Shown here: one piece after another, positions 17,969 to 29,306 of the stretch
Numbering within the stretch: position 1 is the stretch's first letter
Layout: each line of letters starts with the position of its first letter
Assembly: GCF_900117315.1 (NCBI RefSeq)
Contig: NZ_LT630337.1
Location: forward strand, 2,923,601-2,987,600
Reading direction: 5' to 3'
Source of the DNA: Bacillus massilinigeriensis
Lineage (GTDB): Bacteria > Bacillota > Bacilli > Bacillales > Cytobacillaceae
Length of the DNA: 64,000 nt
Notes under the pieces: model-generated
The model's database searches: none
What the model saw: the letters and a program-made list of their open reading frames with translations, nothing else
What the model was told of the DNA's origin: nothing
Program-made: the position numbers and the translations under genes

Positions 17969-20041
17969 TTATTTTACTATAATTTCTTTTACATTTGCAA
18001 ATTGATTAATTACCTGAGCAATCTTGACCATCAAGTTTAAGCGATTTTGACGAACTTTATCATCCTGAGCCATGACCATTGTGTGATCAAAGTATTGATT
18101 GATGACATCCTTCATGGAAACCAGCAAATCAAAATAATCTTCCTCAAGGATTGGTTGCTCTAAGAGAACTTTTACAGCTAAATATTTTTCATAAAGCTCA
18201 TTCTCATATTCGCTTTCAAATAGCTCTGTATTAATTTCCCCAGCATTTTCAGCCTTGGAAGAGATATTTAATACCCTGCTTAACGCTTCAATGCTCTCCT
18301 TGAAACCATCTTTCTCTTTATTACTTTCTAATACTTCTGCTCTTTTCACTAGTGATGCAACTACACCAATATTAGTGGATAGTAAGGAATCAATTAAATC
18401 ATATCGAATAGAACGCTCTTGCAATAAATGCTTCACTCTGAGCTTGAAGAAGGATAGAATATCAAGGGTTAATTCATCCTTATCCCTTTTAGCGAATCCC
18501 GCTTGGAATATCAAATCCAATGTTTCCCCTACAAGCGTTTCAATCTCAATGGTCCACCCTTTGTGAAGTAGGGTTTGAACTACCCCAGAAGCTTGACGTC
18601 TTAAAGCATATGGATCCTGAGAACCGCTTGGAATCATCCCAATAGCGAAGAAGGAAGCAATCGTATCTAATTTATCTGCAATCGAAAGAACCGCACCTAC
18701 ATTAGTTGCCGGCGATTCATCTTCAGCATTTCTAGGCATATAATGCTCGTTAATTGCTTTAGCAACCATTTCCTTTTCGCCCTTTTGCAAGGCGTATCTT
18801 TCCCCCATAAAGCCCTGCAGTTCAGGAAACTCATATACCATATTCGTTACAAGATCAAACTTACATATCTCTGCAGCGCGATCTGCAGAAGCCTTCTCCT
18901 CAGCATTAAGTCCTAACATATCGGCTATTTTATTGGTTAATTGACGAACGCGTTGAACCTTTTCTGAAAGTGTCCCAATCTCTTCGTGATAAACGATATT
19001 TTCCAGTTTAGATAAGGCTTTACTAATCTCCACCTTTTGATCTTCTTTATAGAAGAATGCAGCATCTGCTAATCTTGCTCGAAGTACCTTTTCATTCCCT
19101 TTTGCAACAGTATCTAGGTGATTATGATCGCCATTACGCACAGTCACAAAGAAAGGTAGAAGCTTTCCATCCTTTGATTTAACTGGGAAATAACGTTGAT
19201 GCTCCTTCATTGAAGTAATTAATACAGATTCTGGAATATCCAAAAATTCTTCTTCAAACCGCCCAAATAGTACAGTAGGATATTCTACTAAATTATTTAC
19301 TTCCTCAAGCAAATCCTCGTCAATTGGGATCACCCATTCATTTTCTTCTTGAAGCTTTTCAAGCTGGGATACAATGGCCTTTTTTCTTTCCGCCGAATTG
19401 GCGATTACATACTGACCTAATAACTGTTGTTCGTAATCAGATGGATTATCAATCACAATTTTTTCACCTAGAAAACGATGTCCTAAACTCCAGTTACTTG
19501 TTTCTACCCCTGCGATTGCAAATGGAATAATCTCCTGATCAAAAAGAGCTACAATCCATTTTATAGGTCGTATATATCTTAGCTCTTGATCAGCCCACCT
19601 CATATTTTTTGGGAAGGTTAGTCCAGTTATGATGGATTGAAGATTGGAAAGAAGCGATTTCGTTTCTTGGCCCTGAATAAACTTCTGCACATGGGCATAT
19701 TCTACACCATTGATTTCTTTAAAATAGATATCCTCTACACTCATACCTTGTCCGCGACAGAATCCTTGAGCAGCTTTTGTCCACTCACCATTTTCATCGA
19801 GGGCGATTTTTTTCGCAGGACCTTTATTTTCTTCTTGGATGTCTTCCTGGGACTCAGCTACATCCTTAATAAGAATGGCTAGTCTTCGTGGTGTTGAATA
19901 AGAAACAATTTCACCAAACCCGATTTTATGACCAGTAAACCAGGATTCGATTTTTTCTGCTAATTGGATTCTTGAATTCGTTACAAATCTTGCAGGCATT
20001 TCCTCAAGGCCGATTTCGATTAATAGATTGTGTTTACTCAT
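17969..20041 (-). CDS. glyS: Glycine-tRNA ligase beta subunit
   Basis: 690 residues, as expected for the beta subunit of the alpha2beta2 enzyme. The conserved N-terminus [15 protein letters not shown] is present, as is [22 protein letters not shown] near 140. An HD-like middle region follows, and the C-terminal 100 residues resemble an anticodon-binding domain. It overlaps glyQ by 8 bp. The pair is controlled by the T-box leader upstream of glyQ. Confidence 0.97.
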   Translation of the reverse strand: MSKHNLLIEIGLEEMPARFVTNSRIQLAEKIESWFTGHKIGFGEIVSYSTPRRLAILIKDVAESQEDIQEENKGPAKKIALDENGEWTKAAQGFCRGQGMSVEDIYFKEINGVEYAHVQKFIQGQETKSLLSNLQSIITGLTFPKNMRWADQELRYIRPIKWIVALFDQEIIPFAIAGVETSNWSLGHRFLGEKIVIDNPSDYEQQLLGQYVIANSAERKKAIVSQLEKLQEENEWVIPIDEDLLEEVNNLVEYPTVLFGRFEEEFLDIPESVLITSMKEHQRYFPVKSKDGKLLPFFVTVRNGDHNHLDTVAKGNEKVLRARLADAAFFYKEDQKVEISKALSKLENIVYHEEIGTLSEKVQRVRQLTNKIADMLGLNAEEKASADRAAEICKFDLVTNMVYEFPELQGFMGERYALQKGEKEMVAKAINEHYMPRNAEDESPATNVGAVLSIADKLDTIASFFAIGMIPSGSQDPYALRRQASGVVQTLLHKGWTIEIETLVGETLDLIFQAGFAKRDKDELTLDILSFFKLRVKHLLQERSIRYDLIDSLLSTNIGVVASLVKRAEVLESNKEKDGFKESIEALSRVLNISSKAENAGEINTELFESEYENELYEKYLAVKVLLEQPILEEDYFDLLVSMKDVINQYFDHTMVMAQDDKVRQNRLNLMVKIAQVINQFANVKEIIVK

Positions 20042-20924
20042 GGTTTTTTTCCTCCTTAGCCTTTAAAATCGGAAATCCTAATTTTTCACGTTCCTCATAG
20101 AATGTTTTTGCTACCTTTCTGGCAAGTGTTCGGCAACGTCCGATATAGCCCGTTCTTTCTGTAACCGAAATTGCGCCTCTTGCATCAAGAAGATTAAATA
20201 CATGAGAGCATTTTAATACATAATCATAGGCAGGATGGACTAATCCTTCCTCCATTTGACGATGTGCTTCTTTTTCATAAATAGTAAAAAGGTTGAATAG
20301 CATGTCCACATCAGATGTTTCAAAAGTATATTTGGAATGCTCATATTCTGGTTGTAGGAAAATATCGCGAACGGTAAATCCTTCTGTCCATTCAAGATCA
20401 AATACATTATCCTTATCCTGAATATAAGATGCTAACCGTTCGATTCCATAAGTAATCTCAACAGAGACAGGCTTACATTCTAGTCCACCAACTTGTTGGA
20501 AATAGGTAAACTGAGTAATCTCCATTCCATCTAACCAGACTTCCCACCCAAGACCTGCACAGCCAAGTGAAGGGTTCTCCCAGTTATCTTCTACAAAACG
20601 AATGTCATGCTCCAATGGATTGATTCCTAATGCACGTAAAGAATCTAAGTATAATTCTTGAATATGGTCTGGCGACGGCTTCATGATTACTTGGAATTGA
20701 TGGTGTTGGTAAAGCCGATTAGGATTCTCTCCATAACGTCCATCTGCTGGCCTTCTTGAAGGCTCTACATAGGCCACATTCCATGGTTCTGGACCAATGG
20801 CACGCAGGAAAGTGTATGGACTCATCGTTCCTGCTCCTTTTTCTACGTCATAGGCTTGCATCAAAATACAACCTTGTTCTGACCAATGCTTTTGTAAAGT
20901 TAATATCATATTTTGAATATTCAT
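20034..20924 (-). CDS. glyQ: Glycine-tRNA ligase alpha subunit
   Basis: 296 residues, the catalytic class II subunit. Family stretches [31 protein letters not shown] are N-terminal in separate conserved blocks, followed by [25 protein letters not shown] near 53 and [11 protein letters not shown] near 160. It forms glycyl-adenylate and charges tRNA-Gly together with glyS. A GGAGGTG ribosome binding site precedes the ATG. The mRNA leader is a glycine T-box. Confidence 0.97.
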   Translation of the reverse strand: MNIQNMILTLQKHWSEQGCILMQAYDVEKGAGTMSPYTFLRAIGPEPWNVAYVEPSRRPADGRYGENPNRLYQHHQFQVIMKPSPDHIQELYLDSLRALGINPLEHDIRFVEDNWENPSLGCAGLGWEVWLDGMEITQFTYFQQVGGLECKPVSVEITYGIERLASYIQDKDNVFDLEWTEGFTVRDIFLQPEYEHSKYTFETSDVDMLFNLFTIYEKEAHRQMEEGLVHPAYDYVLKCSHVFNLLDARGAISVTERTGYIGRCRTLARKVAKTFYEEREKLGFPILKAKEEKNHE

Positions 20925-20989
20925 TTGACACCTCCGGAATATTATCCATTTCTATGTGATGATTCCACTGCCACTCCACTTTATGGCAA

Positions 20990-21235
20990 CAAAAAAACTC
21001 CCCTCCCTATGCTTATTTAGCATAGGGACGAGAGTTTACCCGCGGTTCCACCCTATTTGCTGAGAAATTACTCAGCCTCTTTTAAAGCCATTTAGGCTTA
21101 AATGCTCAAGAATGCCCTTCCTTAATGCTCTATACCCTAGCTCACACCATCCTAGGTTCGCTTTTATAGAACTCATTAAGTACTCTTTTCTATCATTGCA
21201 AGTACTATTTTTTTTGAATTTTATCGAAAAGCTTA
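20990..21235 (-). ncRNA. Glycine T-box riboswitch
   Basis: A T-box leader for glyQS. The T-box sequence AGGGTGGAACCGCGGG is exact (minus strand, 21054-21039). The terminator stem at about 20995-21037, containing CCCTATGC and GCATAGGG, is followed by TTTTTTT. The likely Gly specifier codon GGC is at 21116-21114 in a GAAGGGCATT loop. Uncharged tRNA-Gly should stabilise the antiterminator and switch on synthesis. Confidence 0.93.
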
Positions 21236-21250
21236 AATAATGTCAATAGC

Positions 21251-22003
21251 TTACCGAAGATTGTCTAAACGTTCCATTTGATTTAAGAACTTTTTGGTTT
21301 TGAGGTTTAAACCTGAATACTCATCATAATAGGTAGAAATCACCTTTTTAAGCTCGGCTTTTGTTTCTGCCTTCACTGAAATATTACCTAACCGAGATAA
21401 ATCAAAATAATAAAATATTCGCAAAAGCTTTACCGTTGCTGGTGAAATCTTAATATGATACGGATCTTTTTCAATACATTCGTGGCAAATAAATCCACCT
21501 TCCCGAACGGAAAAAGCAAAGGTTCCGTCCGTTCTTCCACAGACAGCACATTGATTTAAGATCGGATGTAGTCCTAGAACATTTAGCATTTTCATTTCAA
21601 AAATCTGTGTAAGAATCACTGGGTCGTACTCTTCATTCATGTAATGAAGTGTCTGTTGAAGTAGCTCAAATAAAAATGGATTGGGCTTTTTTTCATCGGT
21701 ACTTTTATCCAATAATTCAACGACATAACTAGCATAAGCAGTTAGAAAAATATCCTCTCGAATCAATCGATAAGAGGAGATAACCTCACCCTGCTGCAAG
21801 CCTCCCAAGCCACTCCCCTTTTGAAGCAAAAACTGACCATATGTAAAGGGTTGGGTAATGGCAGCAAGCCGACTACTCGGCTTTTTCGCGCCGCGTGCCA
21901 TTGCCCCAACCTTCCCCCACTCTCGTGTATAAAAGGTTACTACCTTATTCGATTCACCGTAATCAGTTGTTCTTATGACAATTCCTTCAAATTTCTGCAA
22001 CAA
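21251..22003 (-). CDS. recO: DNA repair protein RecO
   Basis: About 250 residues. RecO loads RecA onto SSB-covered ssDNA in RecFOR recombination. An N-terminal OB fold ([23 protein letters not shown]) is followed by a helical domain with a Cys4 zinc site, CAVCGRTDG and GFICHEC, near 145-170. I chose the TTG at 22003, which gives MLQKFEGIV as in relatives; ATG at 22015 and TTG at 22021 are alternatives, all with modest ribosome binding sites. It is preceded by yqzL and era. Confidence 0.93.
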   Translation of the reverse strand: MLQKFEGIVIRTTDYGESNKVVTFYTREWGKVGAMARGAKKPSSRLAAITQPFTYGQFLLQKGSGLGGLQQGEVISSYRLIREDIFLTAYASYVVELLDKSTDEKKPNPFLFELLQQTLHYMNEEYDPVILTQIFEMKMLNVLGLHPILNQCAVCGRTDGTFAFSVREGGFICHECIEKDPYHIKISPATVKLLRIFYYFDLSRLGNISVKAETKAELKKVISTYYDEYSGLNLKTKKFLNQMERLDNLR

Positions 22004-22031
22004 ATGCGCCACCATCCCCAAAGTGACAAAC

Positions 22032-22175
22032 CTAAGAGATGGGAAAATCTATATCTGCTAGCTCTTCATTCTTATTTTCGGGTATTTCTTGATTCTCCTT
22101 TTGCAATTCCTTAAAGAGAAGATATGTGTCAATATTACCTGTTTGTGAAAATACCTTCCAGGTAAATTCCAACAT
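22032..22175 (-). CDS. yqzL: Small protein YqzL
   Basis: 47 residues, below many gene-finder cut-offs. The translation begins [20 protein letters not shown] and continues with an acidic tail ending DIDFPIS, matching the conserved YqzL family in the era-yqzL-recO order of Bacillus. AAAGGTGG precedes the ATG. The function is unknown. The TAG is about 28 bp before the recO start. Confidence 0.85.
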   Translation of the reverse strand: MLEFTWKVFSQTGNIDTYLLFKELQKENQEIPENKNEELADIDFPIS

Positions 22176-22328
22176 TGAAAACCCCACCTTTCAATTTTTA
22201 ACTAGCAATTTATTATCCCAAAACCTATATTTATCATAGCCTTTCTACTAAAAATCATAAGACGTAAATATTGTAAACAAAAAACATGCATAAACTTTTC
22301 TTTCAGCTAATATGGTAAAAGGGTGTGA

Positions 22329-23246
22329 CTAATACTCATCCTCGCGGAAGCCGAAATCTCTTAGCTGCGTGAGCTTATTTCGCCAATCCTTTTGAACTTT
22401 GACCCACAGCTCTAAAAATACCTTTGTTCCAAGGAGGTTTTCGATATCAATCCTTGCTCTTTTTCCAATTTCTTTGAGCATTCCACCTTGTTTCCCAATA
22501 ATAATTCCTTTTTGTGAATCCCTTTCGACAATCACAGTGGCCATCACATGAATGACATTTTTCTCGTCCATTCGTTCAATTTTGTCAATTACGACAGCTA
22601 AAGAATGAGGTATTTCTTCTCTAGTTAAATGTAACGCCTTTTCACGAATTAACTCTGAAATGATAAATCTTTCCGGATGATCCGTCACTTGATCAGCTGG
22701 ATAATATTGGGGACCTTCAGGCATATACTGCTTGATCTGCTCTAATAATCGTTCAACATTATTTCCTTGTAATGCAGAAATTGGCACAATCTCAGCAAAA
22801 TTGTATTTTTCCTTATATGACTCAATTAAAGATAATAATTGATCTGGGTGAATTTTATCTATCTTGTTAATGACAAGAAAAACAGGAGTTTGAAGCGATT
22901 TGAACTTCTCAATGATAAATTCCTCGCCTCGACCATACCCTTCTTCTGCATTTACCATAAACAAGACGGCATCTATTTCTTTTAACGTATTTTGCGCCAC
23001 TTTCATCATGAAATCGCCCAATTTATGCTTTGGTTTATGAATTCCTGGTGTATCGATAAAGATTAATTGAGCATCATTAGTAGTTAAGACACCTTGGACT
23101 TTATTTCTTGTTGTTTGTGGCTTATCACTCATGATGGCTATTTTTTGTCCAATGACTCGATTTAAGAAAGTTGATTTCCCAACGTTTGGTCGTCCGATGA
23201 TAGAAATAAAACCTGATTTAAATTTTTTCCCTGTTTCGTTATTCAT
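22329..23246 (-). CDS. era: GTPase Era
   Basis: 305 residues. Era binds the 3' end of 16S rRNA and assists 30S assembly. The G motifs are clear: G1 GRPNVGKST at 18, G2 [12 protein letters not shown]3 DTPGI near 62 and G4 NKID near 125. The C-terminal KH domain includes [15 protein letters not shown] near 250. Its ribosome binding site GGAGG lies inside the remaining 3' end of a lost cdd gene. A candidate promoter is at 23476-23504. Confidence 0.97.
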   Translation of the reverse strand: MNNETGKKFKSGFISIIGRPNVGKSTFLNRVIGQKIAIMSDKPQTTRNKVQGVLTTNDAQLIFIDTPGIHKPKHKLGDFMMKVAQNTLKEIDAVLFMVNAEEGYGRGEEFIIEKFKSLQTPVFLVINKIDKIHPDQLLSLIESYKEKYNFAEIVPISALQGNNVERLLEQIKQYMPEGPQYYPADQVTDHPERFIISELIREKALHLTREEIPHSLAVVIDKIERMDEKNVIHVMATVIVERDSQKGIIIGKQGGMLKEIGKRARIDIENLLGTKVFLELWVKVQKDWRNKLTQLRDFGFREDEY

Positions 23247-23352
23247 TTAAGTCCTCCGATGAAAATGCTCCTGTAAGTATTTCTTTGACTGTGAATTTTT
23301 TTTGATATTGTCTATTTTCATCCACAACAATCTTTCCCTTCAACGCCCGAGA
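23239..23352 (-). pseudogene. cdd: Relic of cytidine deaminase gene, 3' end only
   Basis: On the minus strand just upstream of era the frame reads GKIVVDENRQYQKKF, then [17 protein letters not shown] and stop. GAFSSEDL is the hallmark C-terminus of Bacillus cytidine deaminase, and cdd sits between dgkA and era in B. subtilis. About 35 codons remain. An in-frame TAG lies immediately upstream and the catalytic HAE and PCxxC motifs are absent. Its stop overlaps the era start by 8 bp. The tail is probably kept because it holds the era ribosome binding site. Confidence 0.8.
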
Positions 23353-23475
23353 CTATTAGCCTCTGTATTTTATTTTACATGATTTTCTAATAAATTTCAT
23401 CGTTTGTAGCAAAAATGTAATTAAAAAAATTGAATTTTCAAAAAATACAAGCATCCTTACTTAACGTTGCCATTC

Positions 23476-23504
23476 ATTTTAACTCTATTTCGGATGGTTT
23501 TCAA
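23476..23504 (-). promoter_or_regulatory. Candidate SigA-type promoter for era-yqzL-recO
   Basis: On the minus strand TTGAAA, 17 bases, TAAAAT. It lies between the dgkA terminator and the cdd relic, in a 371 bp stretch with no intact gene, where a promoter is needed because dgkA transcription should stop upstream. Confidence 0.4.
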
Positions 23505-23569
23505 ATTCACCCCAAATAATTTCATTCAGGGATGTTTAATGACAGCCTATATCCCGTATAGCTAGACAT

Positions 23570-23601
23570 AAAAAAACCAACATCTATGTAAGATAGTTGG
23601 T
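23570..23601 (-). terminator. Terminator of the pgpH-ybeY-dgkA unit
   Basis: ACCAAC pairs with GTTGGT, extended by a CTA/TAG pair, followed on the minus strand by seven T. It lies 17 bp after the dgkA stop. Confidence 0.8.
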
Positions 23602-23617
23602 CGCTTTCACGCAATAA

Positions 23618-24001
23618 TTATAATAATTTTGGCCAAAAAATAAGGATTCCTACAATAACAGAAAGGATTGAATAAAGTAATACTGCCCCTGCTGCAATAT
23701 CCTTTGCCTCTTTAGCAAGTGGATGATAATCTTCTGTTACCAGGTCTACTATTCTCTCAATGGCTGTATTGATTAATTCTAATGAAATCATTCCACCGAT
23801 GGCAAAGGAAATAAAAAGCCATTCCGTCTTTGTTAAAGATGTCCACCATCCTAAACAAATAACAGAGATAGTCATGAAAAGATGGATTTTCATATTCCTT
23901 TCCCTTATTATTGCTGCCATAATTCCTTCAAGGGCATAACGGAATGACCAAAGGATACCTCTTCTTTTATGATATGATTTATCTTTTAAGTCCGAATTCA
24001 T
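23618..24001 (-). CDS. dgkA: Diacylglycerol kinase family protein (undecaprenol kinase)
   Basis: 127 residues, three membrane helices. The prokaryotic DagK motif is present as [23 protein letters not shown] near 80, with the preceding RNMKIH helix. In Bacillus this enzyme phosphorylates undecaprenol for cell-wall precursor recycling and supports sporulation. AAGGGA lies 9 bases before the ATG, inside the end of ybeY (23 bp overlap). Confidence 0.93.
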   Translation of the reverse strand: MNSDLKDKSYHKRRGILWSFRYALEGIMAAIIRERNMKIHLFMTISVICLGWWTSLTKTEWLFISFAIGGMISLELINTAIERIVDLVTEDYHPLAKEAKDIAAGAVLLYSILSVIVGILIFWPKLL

Positions 24002-24449
24002 CTAATATTTCCCTTTGTCTTCCAAACATAACGACCTCATCCTTCTCGGTCATATGATCATAACCTAAAAGATGTAAAAATCCATGTACGGCTAAAAAGC
24101 CAAGCTCTCTCAGCTCTGAATGGCCATATTCTTCAGCCTGTTCCCTTGTTCTCTGAACTGAAATAATAATATCTCCTAAAATCCTTGGCATATCAGAACC
24201 TAGCAACTCTCTTTCCCCTTCACTCGTTTCCTCCAATGCAAAGGAAATAACATCTGTTGGCTGGTCCTTATCTCTATATTCTTTGTTAATTTCTTGAATT
24301 CTCTCATTTGTTACAAAGGTTATGGAAACCTCGCTTCCTTGGTCTACCTTTTCCTTTTCCGCTGCAAAATTTAATAATCTCTCGATTGTTTGCAATTCCT
24401 CTTCACCAATTTCATTGGTTTCATCTATAAAATCAATTTCTAGACTCAT
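23979..24449 (-). CDS. ybeY: Endoribonuclease YbeY (rRNA maturation)
   Basis: 156 residues. This single-strand RNase acts in 16S rRNA 3' processing and ribosome quality control. The zinc motif [11 protein letters not shown] near residue 123 gives the HxxxHxxxxxH ligands. The N-terminus has [29 protein letters not shown], typical of the family. It overlaps pgpH by 4 bp upstream and dgkA downstream, so expression is coupled. Confidence 0.96.
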   Translation of the reverse strand: MSLEIDFIDETNEIGEEELQTIERLLNFAAEKEKVDQGSEVSITFVTNERIQEINKEYRDKDQPTDVISFALEETSEGERELLGSDMPRILGDIIISVQRTREQAEEYGHSELRELGFLAVHGFLHLLGYDHMTEKDEVVMFGRQREILDEFGLKR

Positions 24450-26611
24450 GCTTGCTTCACCTTCTGCTTTGTCATTTCGGGGTACTCTATTCTTGAATGA
24501 AAAATTCCTTTTAATGTTTCACATAAGGTATTAGCAACAATTTCCAGTTCCCTTAATGTGAGGTTACATTCATTAAGCTGACCATCATTCAAACGATCAG
24601 CAATAATCGATTTAACCAATCCTTCTATTTGCTCAGGATTCGGTTGACGCATGGAACGTACTGCTGCCTCTAAGCTATCAGCAATACCAATAATCGCATT
24701 TTCCTTCGACTGGGGCTTCGGACCAGGATATCGGTAATCCTCTTCCTTCACGTCCATCCCACTCTCTTTAGCCTTATAATAAAAATATTTAATTAAAGTT
24801 GTCCCATGATGTTGCTCGGCCACATCAATAATTTCCTTAGGCATCTTATATTTTCTTAACATTTCGGCTCCATCTTTAGTATGTGAAATAATAATGTTTT
24901 TGCTTGTTTGTGGCGGAAGCCGATCATGTGGATTTTCTATATTCATTTGATTTTCAATAAAAAGCTGTGGCCTTTTTGTTTTTCCTATATCATGGTAATA
25001 GCATCCAACTCTTGCTAATAATCCATTAGCACCAATTGCTTCACACGCTGATTCAGCAAGATTTGCGACCATAACACTATGATGATACGTCCCTGGTGCC
25101 TCCATCAAAATTTTTCTTAACAATGGATGGTTTGGATTGGACAACTCAATTAATCTCATAGCTGAAAGGATTCCAAAGCTTGATTCAAAAAATGGGAGTA
25201 ATCCGATGGAAAGAACACCCGAGATTGCACCGGAAATTAAAGCGGCAATAAAATAAAATATAAAATCACTTAAACCAAATTGGCCATTTTTTATAAATAT
25301 TAATGAAAAAATGACAATAAGGTTAATAACTGCGGCAAACATCCCTGCCCCGAGAATTTTGGAGCGATGACTTTGCTTGCTTAAGAATAATATTCCCGCT
25401 ATTCCCCCACAAATGATATAAATTCCAATATTAATATTTAGGTTCCCTGTAATCCCTTCATTAAACATAATGGAGCCACAAAGGGCGAGAACGATTGTAA
25501 ATTGGATTGCAAGGCGCTCATCAATTAATACTCTTATTAATATCGCACCTAGAGCCACAGGAAATATGTAACCAATTTCCGAATAATCTAATTGTTGGAG
25601 CAAGCTAATGGCTTTCATTAACAAAATATTGATAATAAAGATAATACTAAAGATTAACAGTTGATTCTGCATCTTTTCCTTATCCACTTTTGTCTCGAAA
25701 AAATAATAATAGTGAGCCATCAAGATGATGATAACCAGTAGTCCTAATCCTATAAAAGGTTGAATGGCTATTTCATTATCCAGAAATCCAACGAGCTTCA
25801 GTTGTCTATAAATATCTCGACTAATTAATTGATTCTCTTCAACGATAATTTGTCCTTGCAGGATTCTAACAGGTTCTACAGCCTCTATTGCCTGCTGACG
25901 CCGTTCCTTTGTCGTTCCGGAATCATAAAATTCATTTTGTAGGACGGCAAATCTTCCTAACTCAATCGCAGCATTTTTAACATCTTTATCTAAATTTGTG
26001 TACTTTAATTCTTCCTCCACGCGTTTTTTGGCATTTTCAACCTGGTTGGCAGGAATTCGATTGCTCATCACATTATTTATTGCTGTAACTGTTAAATCAC
26101 TGGCACTTGCAATTGTTTCATCTGATGCTTGAAGAAGAGTTGAAAAAACATCATCAGATACTTCCTTTGTCACATCTTCAGTCAATTTTGCTTTCATTAG
26201 TTCTACTTGCTCACTAATTGAAGGTTCCTTCACATTGGTTGCATCTTTTTCGATAGCTTTTTCCCTATTTTCAATGATATCTTCTTTTACCTCTGTCGAT
26301 GCATCAAAAATCGACTTAATTAAATCCACCCGATTTTCAGTAATTTCTTTATTTAAGACGTATACATCTTCAATTTGGTCTTCTGCTTCTTTTTTCTTCT
26401 TTTCTGTGCTTTCTTTGTCTTCAATTGTAATCGGAGAGCGAATGGTTTGATCTGCAACCGAAAACAGTTTGATATTTACCTTCTCTGGCTTAATGTTGCT
26501 GTACATGGATGCATAAAGGACTATTCCTAAAATCAAAAACAATAATACCCTAAAAAAAGTAATATCGAGCAGGCTTCTGAGTTTTGATAATTGATTTTGA
26601 AATTTTTCCAT
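24446..26611 (-). CDS. pgpH: Cyclic di-AMP phosphodiesterase PgpH (7TMR-HD)
   Basis: 721 residues from the ATG at 26611, which follows AGGAGGGAG. The order is a first membrane helix (about 20-40), a large extracytoplasmic 7TMR-HDED domain (about 45-270), seven membrane helices (about 275-470) and a cytosolic HD domain. HD motifs are [25 protein letters not shown] and EQHHGTTLI. The enzyme degrades c-di-AMP to pApA. First gene of pgpH-ybeY-dgkA. Confidence 0.96.
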   Translation of the reverse strand: MEKFQNQLSKLRSLLDITFFRVLLFLILGIVLYASMYSNIKPEKVNIKLFSVADQTIRSPITIEDKESTEKKKKEAEDQIEDVYVLNKEITENRVDLIKSIFDASTEVKEDIIENREKAIEKDATNVKEPSISEQVELMKAKLTEDVTKEVSDDVFSTLLQASDETIASASDLTVTAINNVMSNRIPANQVENAKKRVEEELKYTNLDKDVKNAAIELGRFAVLQNEFYDSGTTKERRQQAIEAVEPVRILQGQIIVEENQLISRDIYRQLKLVGFLDNEIAIQPFIGLGLLVIIILMAHYYYFFETKVDKEKMQNQLLIFSIIFIINILLMKAISLLQQLDYSEIGYIFPVALGAILIRVLIDERLAIQFTIVLALCGSIMFNEGITGNLNINIGIYIICGGIAGILFLSKQSHRSKILGAGMFAAVINLIVIFSLIFIKNGQFGLSDFIFYFIAALISGAISGVLSIGLLPFFESSFGILSAMRLIELSNPNHPLLRKILMEAPGTYHHSVMVANLAESACEAIGANGLLARVGCYYHDIGKTKRPQLFIENQMNIENPHDRLPPQTSKNIIISHTKDGAEMLRKYKMPKEIIDVAEQHHGTTLIKYFYYKAKESGMDVKEEDYRYPGPKPQSKENAIIGIADSLEAAVRSMRQPNPEQIEGLVKSIIADRLNDGQLNECNLTLRELEIVANTLCETLKGIFHSRIEYPEMTKQKVKQA

Positions 26612-26797
26612 TGATCTCCCTCCTACCCTGTCTTCAAGATCAAACAAGATAAGCGCGTAAATATATTAATATGTAAAATGATAACAGTTTTTCGTACAAG
26701 TTTCACTCTTTTGTCCAAACAAGTAACATAATTTTAATCTTTTGTCACTATATGATGTTCATAAACAGCTATGTTCAATGGTTTTCACAGAAATTGT

Positions 26798-26825
26798 AAA
26801 AAAAACCGTTCGGAATTCCGAACGG
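26798..26825 (-). terminator. Terminator of phoH
   Basis: A perfect palindromic stem CCGTTCGGAATTCCGAACGG followed by T9 on the minus strand, starting 3 bp after the phoH stop. Confidence 0.9.
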
Positions 26826-26827
26826 CA

Positions 26828-27790
26828 TTACTGACCATTTTTTTCGTATGCTTGAATAATTCTACCAACAAGTGGATGGCGAACAACATCACTTTGTTCT
26901 AAAAAGATAAACGAAATTCCTTTTACACCGGAAAGAACCTTTTCGGCTTCAATTAAGCCTGAATGAATCCCTTTAGGTAGGTCAATTTGTGTTTGATCGC
27001 CAGTTATCACCATTTTAGAACCAAAGCCTAACCTTGTTAAGAACATTTTCATTTGTGCATGGGTTGTATTCTGCGCCTCATCAAGAATAACAAAGGCATC
27101 ATCCAATGTTCTTCCTCTCATATAGGCTAGTGGAGCAATTTCAATTGTTCCTCTCTCAATAAGACGCCCGGTTTGCTCTGTTCCAAGTATATCATGTAGC
27201 GCATCATATAAAGGTCTTAAATATGGATCAACCTTTTCTTTTAAGTCCCCAGGTAAGAACCCTAAACTTTCACCAGCTTCAACCGCTGGACGGGTTAGGA
27301 TAATTCTTTTCACTTGTCCTGTTTTAAGAGCGTTAACCGCCATGACCACTGCTAAGTAGGTTTTTCCCGTTCCTGCAGGTCCAATTCCAAACACAAGATC
27401 AGTCTTTCTCATCGCAGAAATATATTGCTGTTGACCAAGAGTTTTTACACGAATGGATTTCCCTTTCGCATTTTTTGTGATTTCTTCGTCGTAAATATCA
27501 GTAAAATAATCCAGCGTTCCTTTTTTGGATAATTGTATGGCGTATACAACATCACGCCCACTTATAGTTATTCCTTTTCGGATGATTTGCAATAGTTTAT
27601 TAATGATTTGTCCTACGATTTCAACCTTTTCAGGGTCGCCTGATACCCCAATTTGTTCACCTCTAGTGACAATGGATACCCCTAACTCCTGTTCTAAGAT
27701 CTTAAGATTAGAGTCCGCGTTCCCTAGTAAATTGATTGCTTCATGATGATTTTCTAATTGTACGTTTATGGTTATTAAGTCATCTGTCAT
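26828..27790 (-). CDS. phoH: PhoH-like ATPase
   Basis: 320 residues. Walker A is GPAGTGKTYLAV near 137, Walker B AFVILDEAQN near 234, and GDQTQIDLP near 260 completes a superfamily 1-like ATPase core. An N-terminal region with GVSGDPEKVEIV resembles a KH-like RNA-binding fold. PhoH proteins are linked to RNA processing together with YbeY; the exact activity is unsettled. It overlaps yqfD by 4 bp and is followed by a strong terminator, so yqfC-yqfD-phoH form one unit. Confidence 0.93.
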   Translation of the reverse strand: MTDDLITINVQLENHHEAINLLGNADSNLKILEQELGVSIVTRGEQIGVSGDPEKVEIVGQIINKLLQIIRKGITISGRDVVYAIQLSKKGTLDYFTDIYDEEITKNAKGKSIRVKTLGQQQYISAMRKTDLVFGIGPAGTGKTYLAVVMAVNALKTGQVKRIILTRPAVEAGESLGFLPGDLKEKVDPYLRPLYDALHDILGTEQTGRLIERGTIEIAPLAYMRGRTLDDAFVILDEAQNTTHAQMKMFLTRLGFGSKMVITGDQTQIDLPKGIHSGLIEAEKVLSGVKGISFIFLEQSDVVRHPLVGRIIQAYEKNGQ

Positions 27791-28980
27791 TCTGAGTCTC
27801 CTTGAATTATCGGTTGTCCAACTGCAATATTCTCAATAATTTGGAAATGGATTGATAATTTAACTTTACCATTCCGGATTGATTGATGCAAAACATTTTC
27901 ACCTTTAATCATAGCATCCTCAGGCAATTGACTTTTTATATCTTTTCTAGCCATTTCTTTTGCAATTTCTATTGCTTCTGTTTCAGAATAATTCCTTTCT
28001 TCTTCTTCCTTTTCACGATATGTTTCTTCAAGGTAGGAGATTGGCAGCTGCCATTTTAGGAATCGAACCTTTTTTTCATTGATTTCTCTCTCATAGCTGT
28101 TAAATTCAGGTTTACCAAAGTTCCATATAGGGAGCCTGAATTTCCCAAATTTCAAATAATGCTTGATTTTTTCATTCCCATTAAATACTTGGAATGTACT
28201 CTGTAAAGGAAGCTGCACCTCTGTTTTATACCAGGTTTCCCCAAATACCTTTCCCTTTGCGGGTACCTCCTTCGTTTCTCCCTCTTTTCCTATGAGTCCC
28301 GAAACCAACAGCTGCCCTGGTTTAACATGTTGATTAACCTCGACCATAGGCTGTCCTTCTTCAACAAACATGTCCACAATGACCGCCTTTTTTTTGGCCA
28401 CTAGGTTTTGTGAGCTTAAATGCTCAGGCTTTTCAGGTTCATTTTTTTCAACTACCTTTAGTGAGTAGGTTGTCCCCTTTAATTCCACACCAACCCATGT
28501 AATTTCATCAATGCTATTGGTCAATCGGCTCTGAATCGATTCCACATTATCTACGAAGAATTGGAGCTTTCCAACCTTTACCCCAATTTCATCTAACTCT
28601 TTTCTAATTTTGTATTCTGTTGCAGGATTGGCACCTTTGATTTCAATCCCCCAAACCATATTTGATAAAACGAAAATAATAAAAAGGAAGAAAACAGCGC
28701 CTGCTAAAAAGCCACCATTTTTCATTAAACGCTTCAATAAAAATGGGGTTCCGCTCCGGCGTAGGAACTCTATTTTACATTCAGAGCCCCTAGCTTCCTG
28801 TCTAAATTTATTCACATCCTTTAGGCGTATCCTAAATGTTACTGCATGTGTTCCATGTCTTTTGACATTCCAAATGTAAATACCACTTCTTGTTAATTTA
28901 TTGATTAAACGCTCTATTCCGTTGCCTGTTACTTTTACAGCAACAATTCCAGAAAAAAATAATATCCATTGATTCTTCAT
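27787..28980 (-). CDS. yqfD: Sporulation protein YqfD
   Basis: 397 residues, the size of YqfD. One membrane helix is at about 88-108 (GGFLAGAVFFLFIIFVLSN), flanked by a cytosolic N-terminal domain (GIERLINKLTRSGIYIWN) and a large extracytoplasmic domain with a Lys/Glu-rich C-terminus. In B. subtilis the gene is made in the mother cell under SigE; the molecular role is not known. It sits 35 bp after yqfC. Confidence 0.92.
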   Translation of the reverse strand: MKNQWILFFSGIVAVKVTGNGIERLINKLTRSGIYIWNVKRHGTHAVTFRIRLKDVNKFRQEARGSECKIEFLRRSGTPFLLKRLMKNGGFLAGAVFFLFIIFVLSNMVWGIEIKGANPATEYKIRKELDEIGVKVGKLQFFVDNVESIQSRLTNSIDEITWVGVELKGTTYSLKVVEKNEPEKPEHLSSQNLVAKKKAVIVDMFVEEGQPMVEVNQHVKPGQLLVSGLIGKEGETKEVPAKGKVFGETWYKTEVQLPLQSTFQVFNGNEKIKHYLKFGKFRLPIWNFGKPEFNSYEREINEKKVRFLKWQLPISYLEETYREKEEEERNYSETEAIEIAKEMARKDIKSQLPEDAMIKGENVLHQSIRNGKVKLSIHFQIIENIAVGQPIIQGDSE

Positions 28981-29015
28981 TTTTTTCCCCCTGAAAGTTC
29001 TTTGTTCAAAAAATA

Positions 29016-29306
29016 TTAGCTATGATCATTTAAATAAAGTACTTGGTCGATTTTTCCTTCTAGTAATATCTCTTCAGGCAATATCGTTTTAATGACAAAA
29101 GCCTTTCCCTTTATTAATAGCTGCCCCTGTTTTAGAAGCAATCTTAATTCCTTGTCAGAAAATGCAATTAGCCCGCGGTGGTTCTCAATATATATATGAA
29201 TTTGTCCAATCATTGTAATGCGGGGTAAATCCATCATGACATCTTGAGGTAGACCCATTTGCTTTGTCATCCAATTACGGACTCGTTGCCCCCACTTTTT
29301 TGCCAT
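29016..29306 (-). CDS. yqfC: Sporulation protein YqfC
   Basis: 96 residues from the ATG at 29306 (MAKKWGQRV), close to the 93 of B. subtilis YqfC; upstream in-frame codons fall in a hairpin. Typical stretches are DLPRITMIGQIHIYIENHRGLIAFSDKELRLL. It is a small mother-cell sporulation protein of unknown biochemistry. Its ribosome binding site GAAAGGGGG lies in the 3' side of a terminator-like hairpin and a T7 tract runs right up to the ATG. Confidence 0.9.
   Translation of the reverse strand: MAKKWGQRVRNWMTKQMGLPQDVMMDLPRITMIGQIHIYIENHRGLIAFSDKELRLLLKQGQLLIKGKAFVIKTILPEEILLEGKIDQVLYLNDHS

Noticed and set aside
17810-18040. 76-codon plus-strand ORF
   Set aside because: It contains the glyQS terminator and the antisense of the glyS 3' end; very AT-rich, no ribosome binding site.
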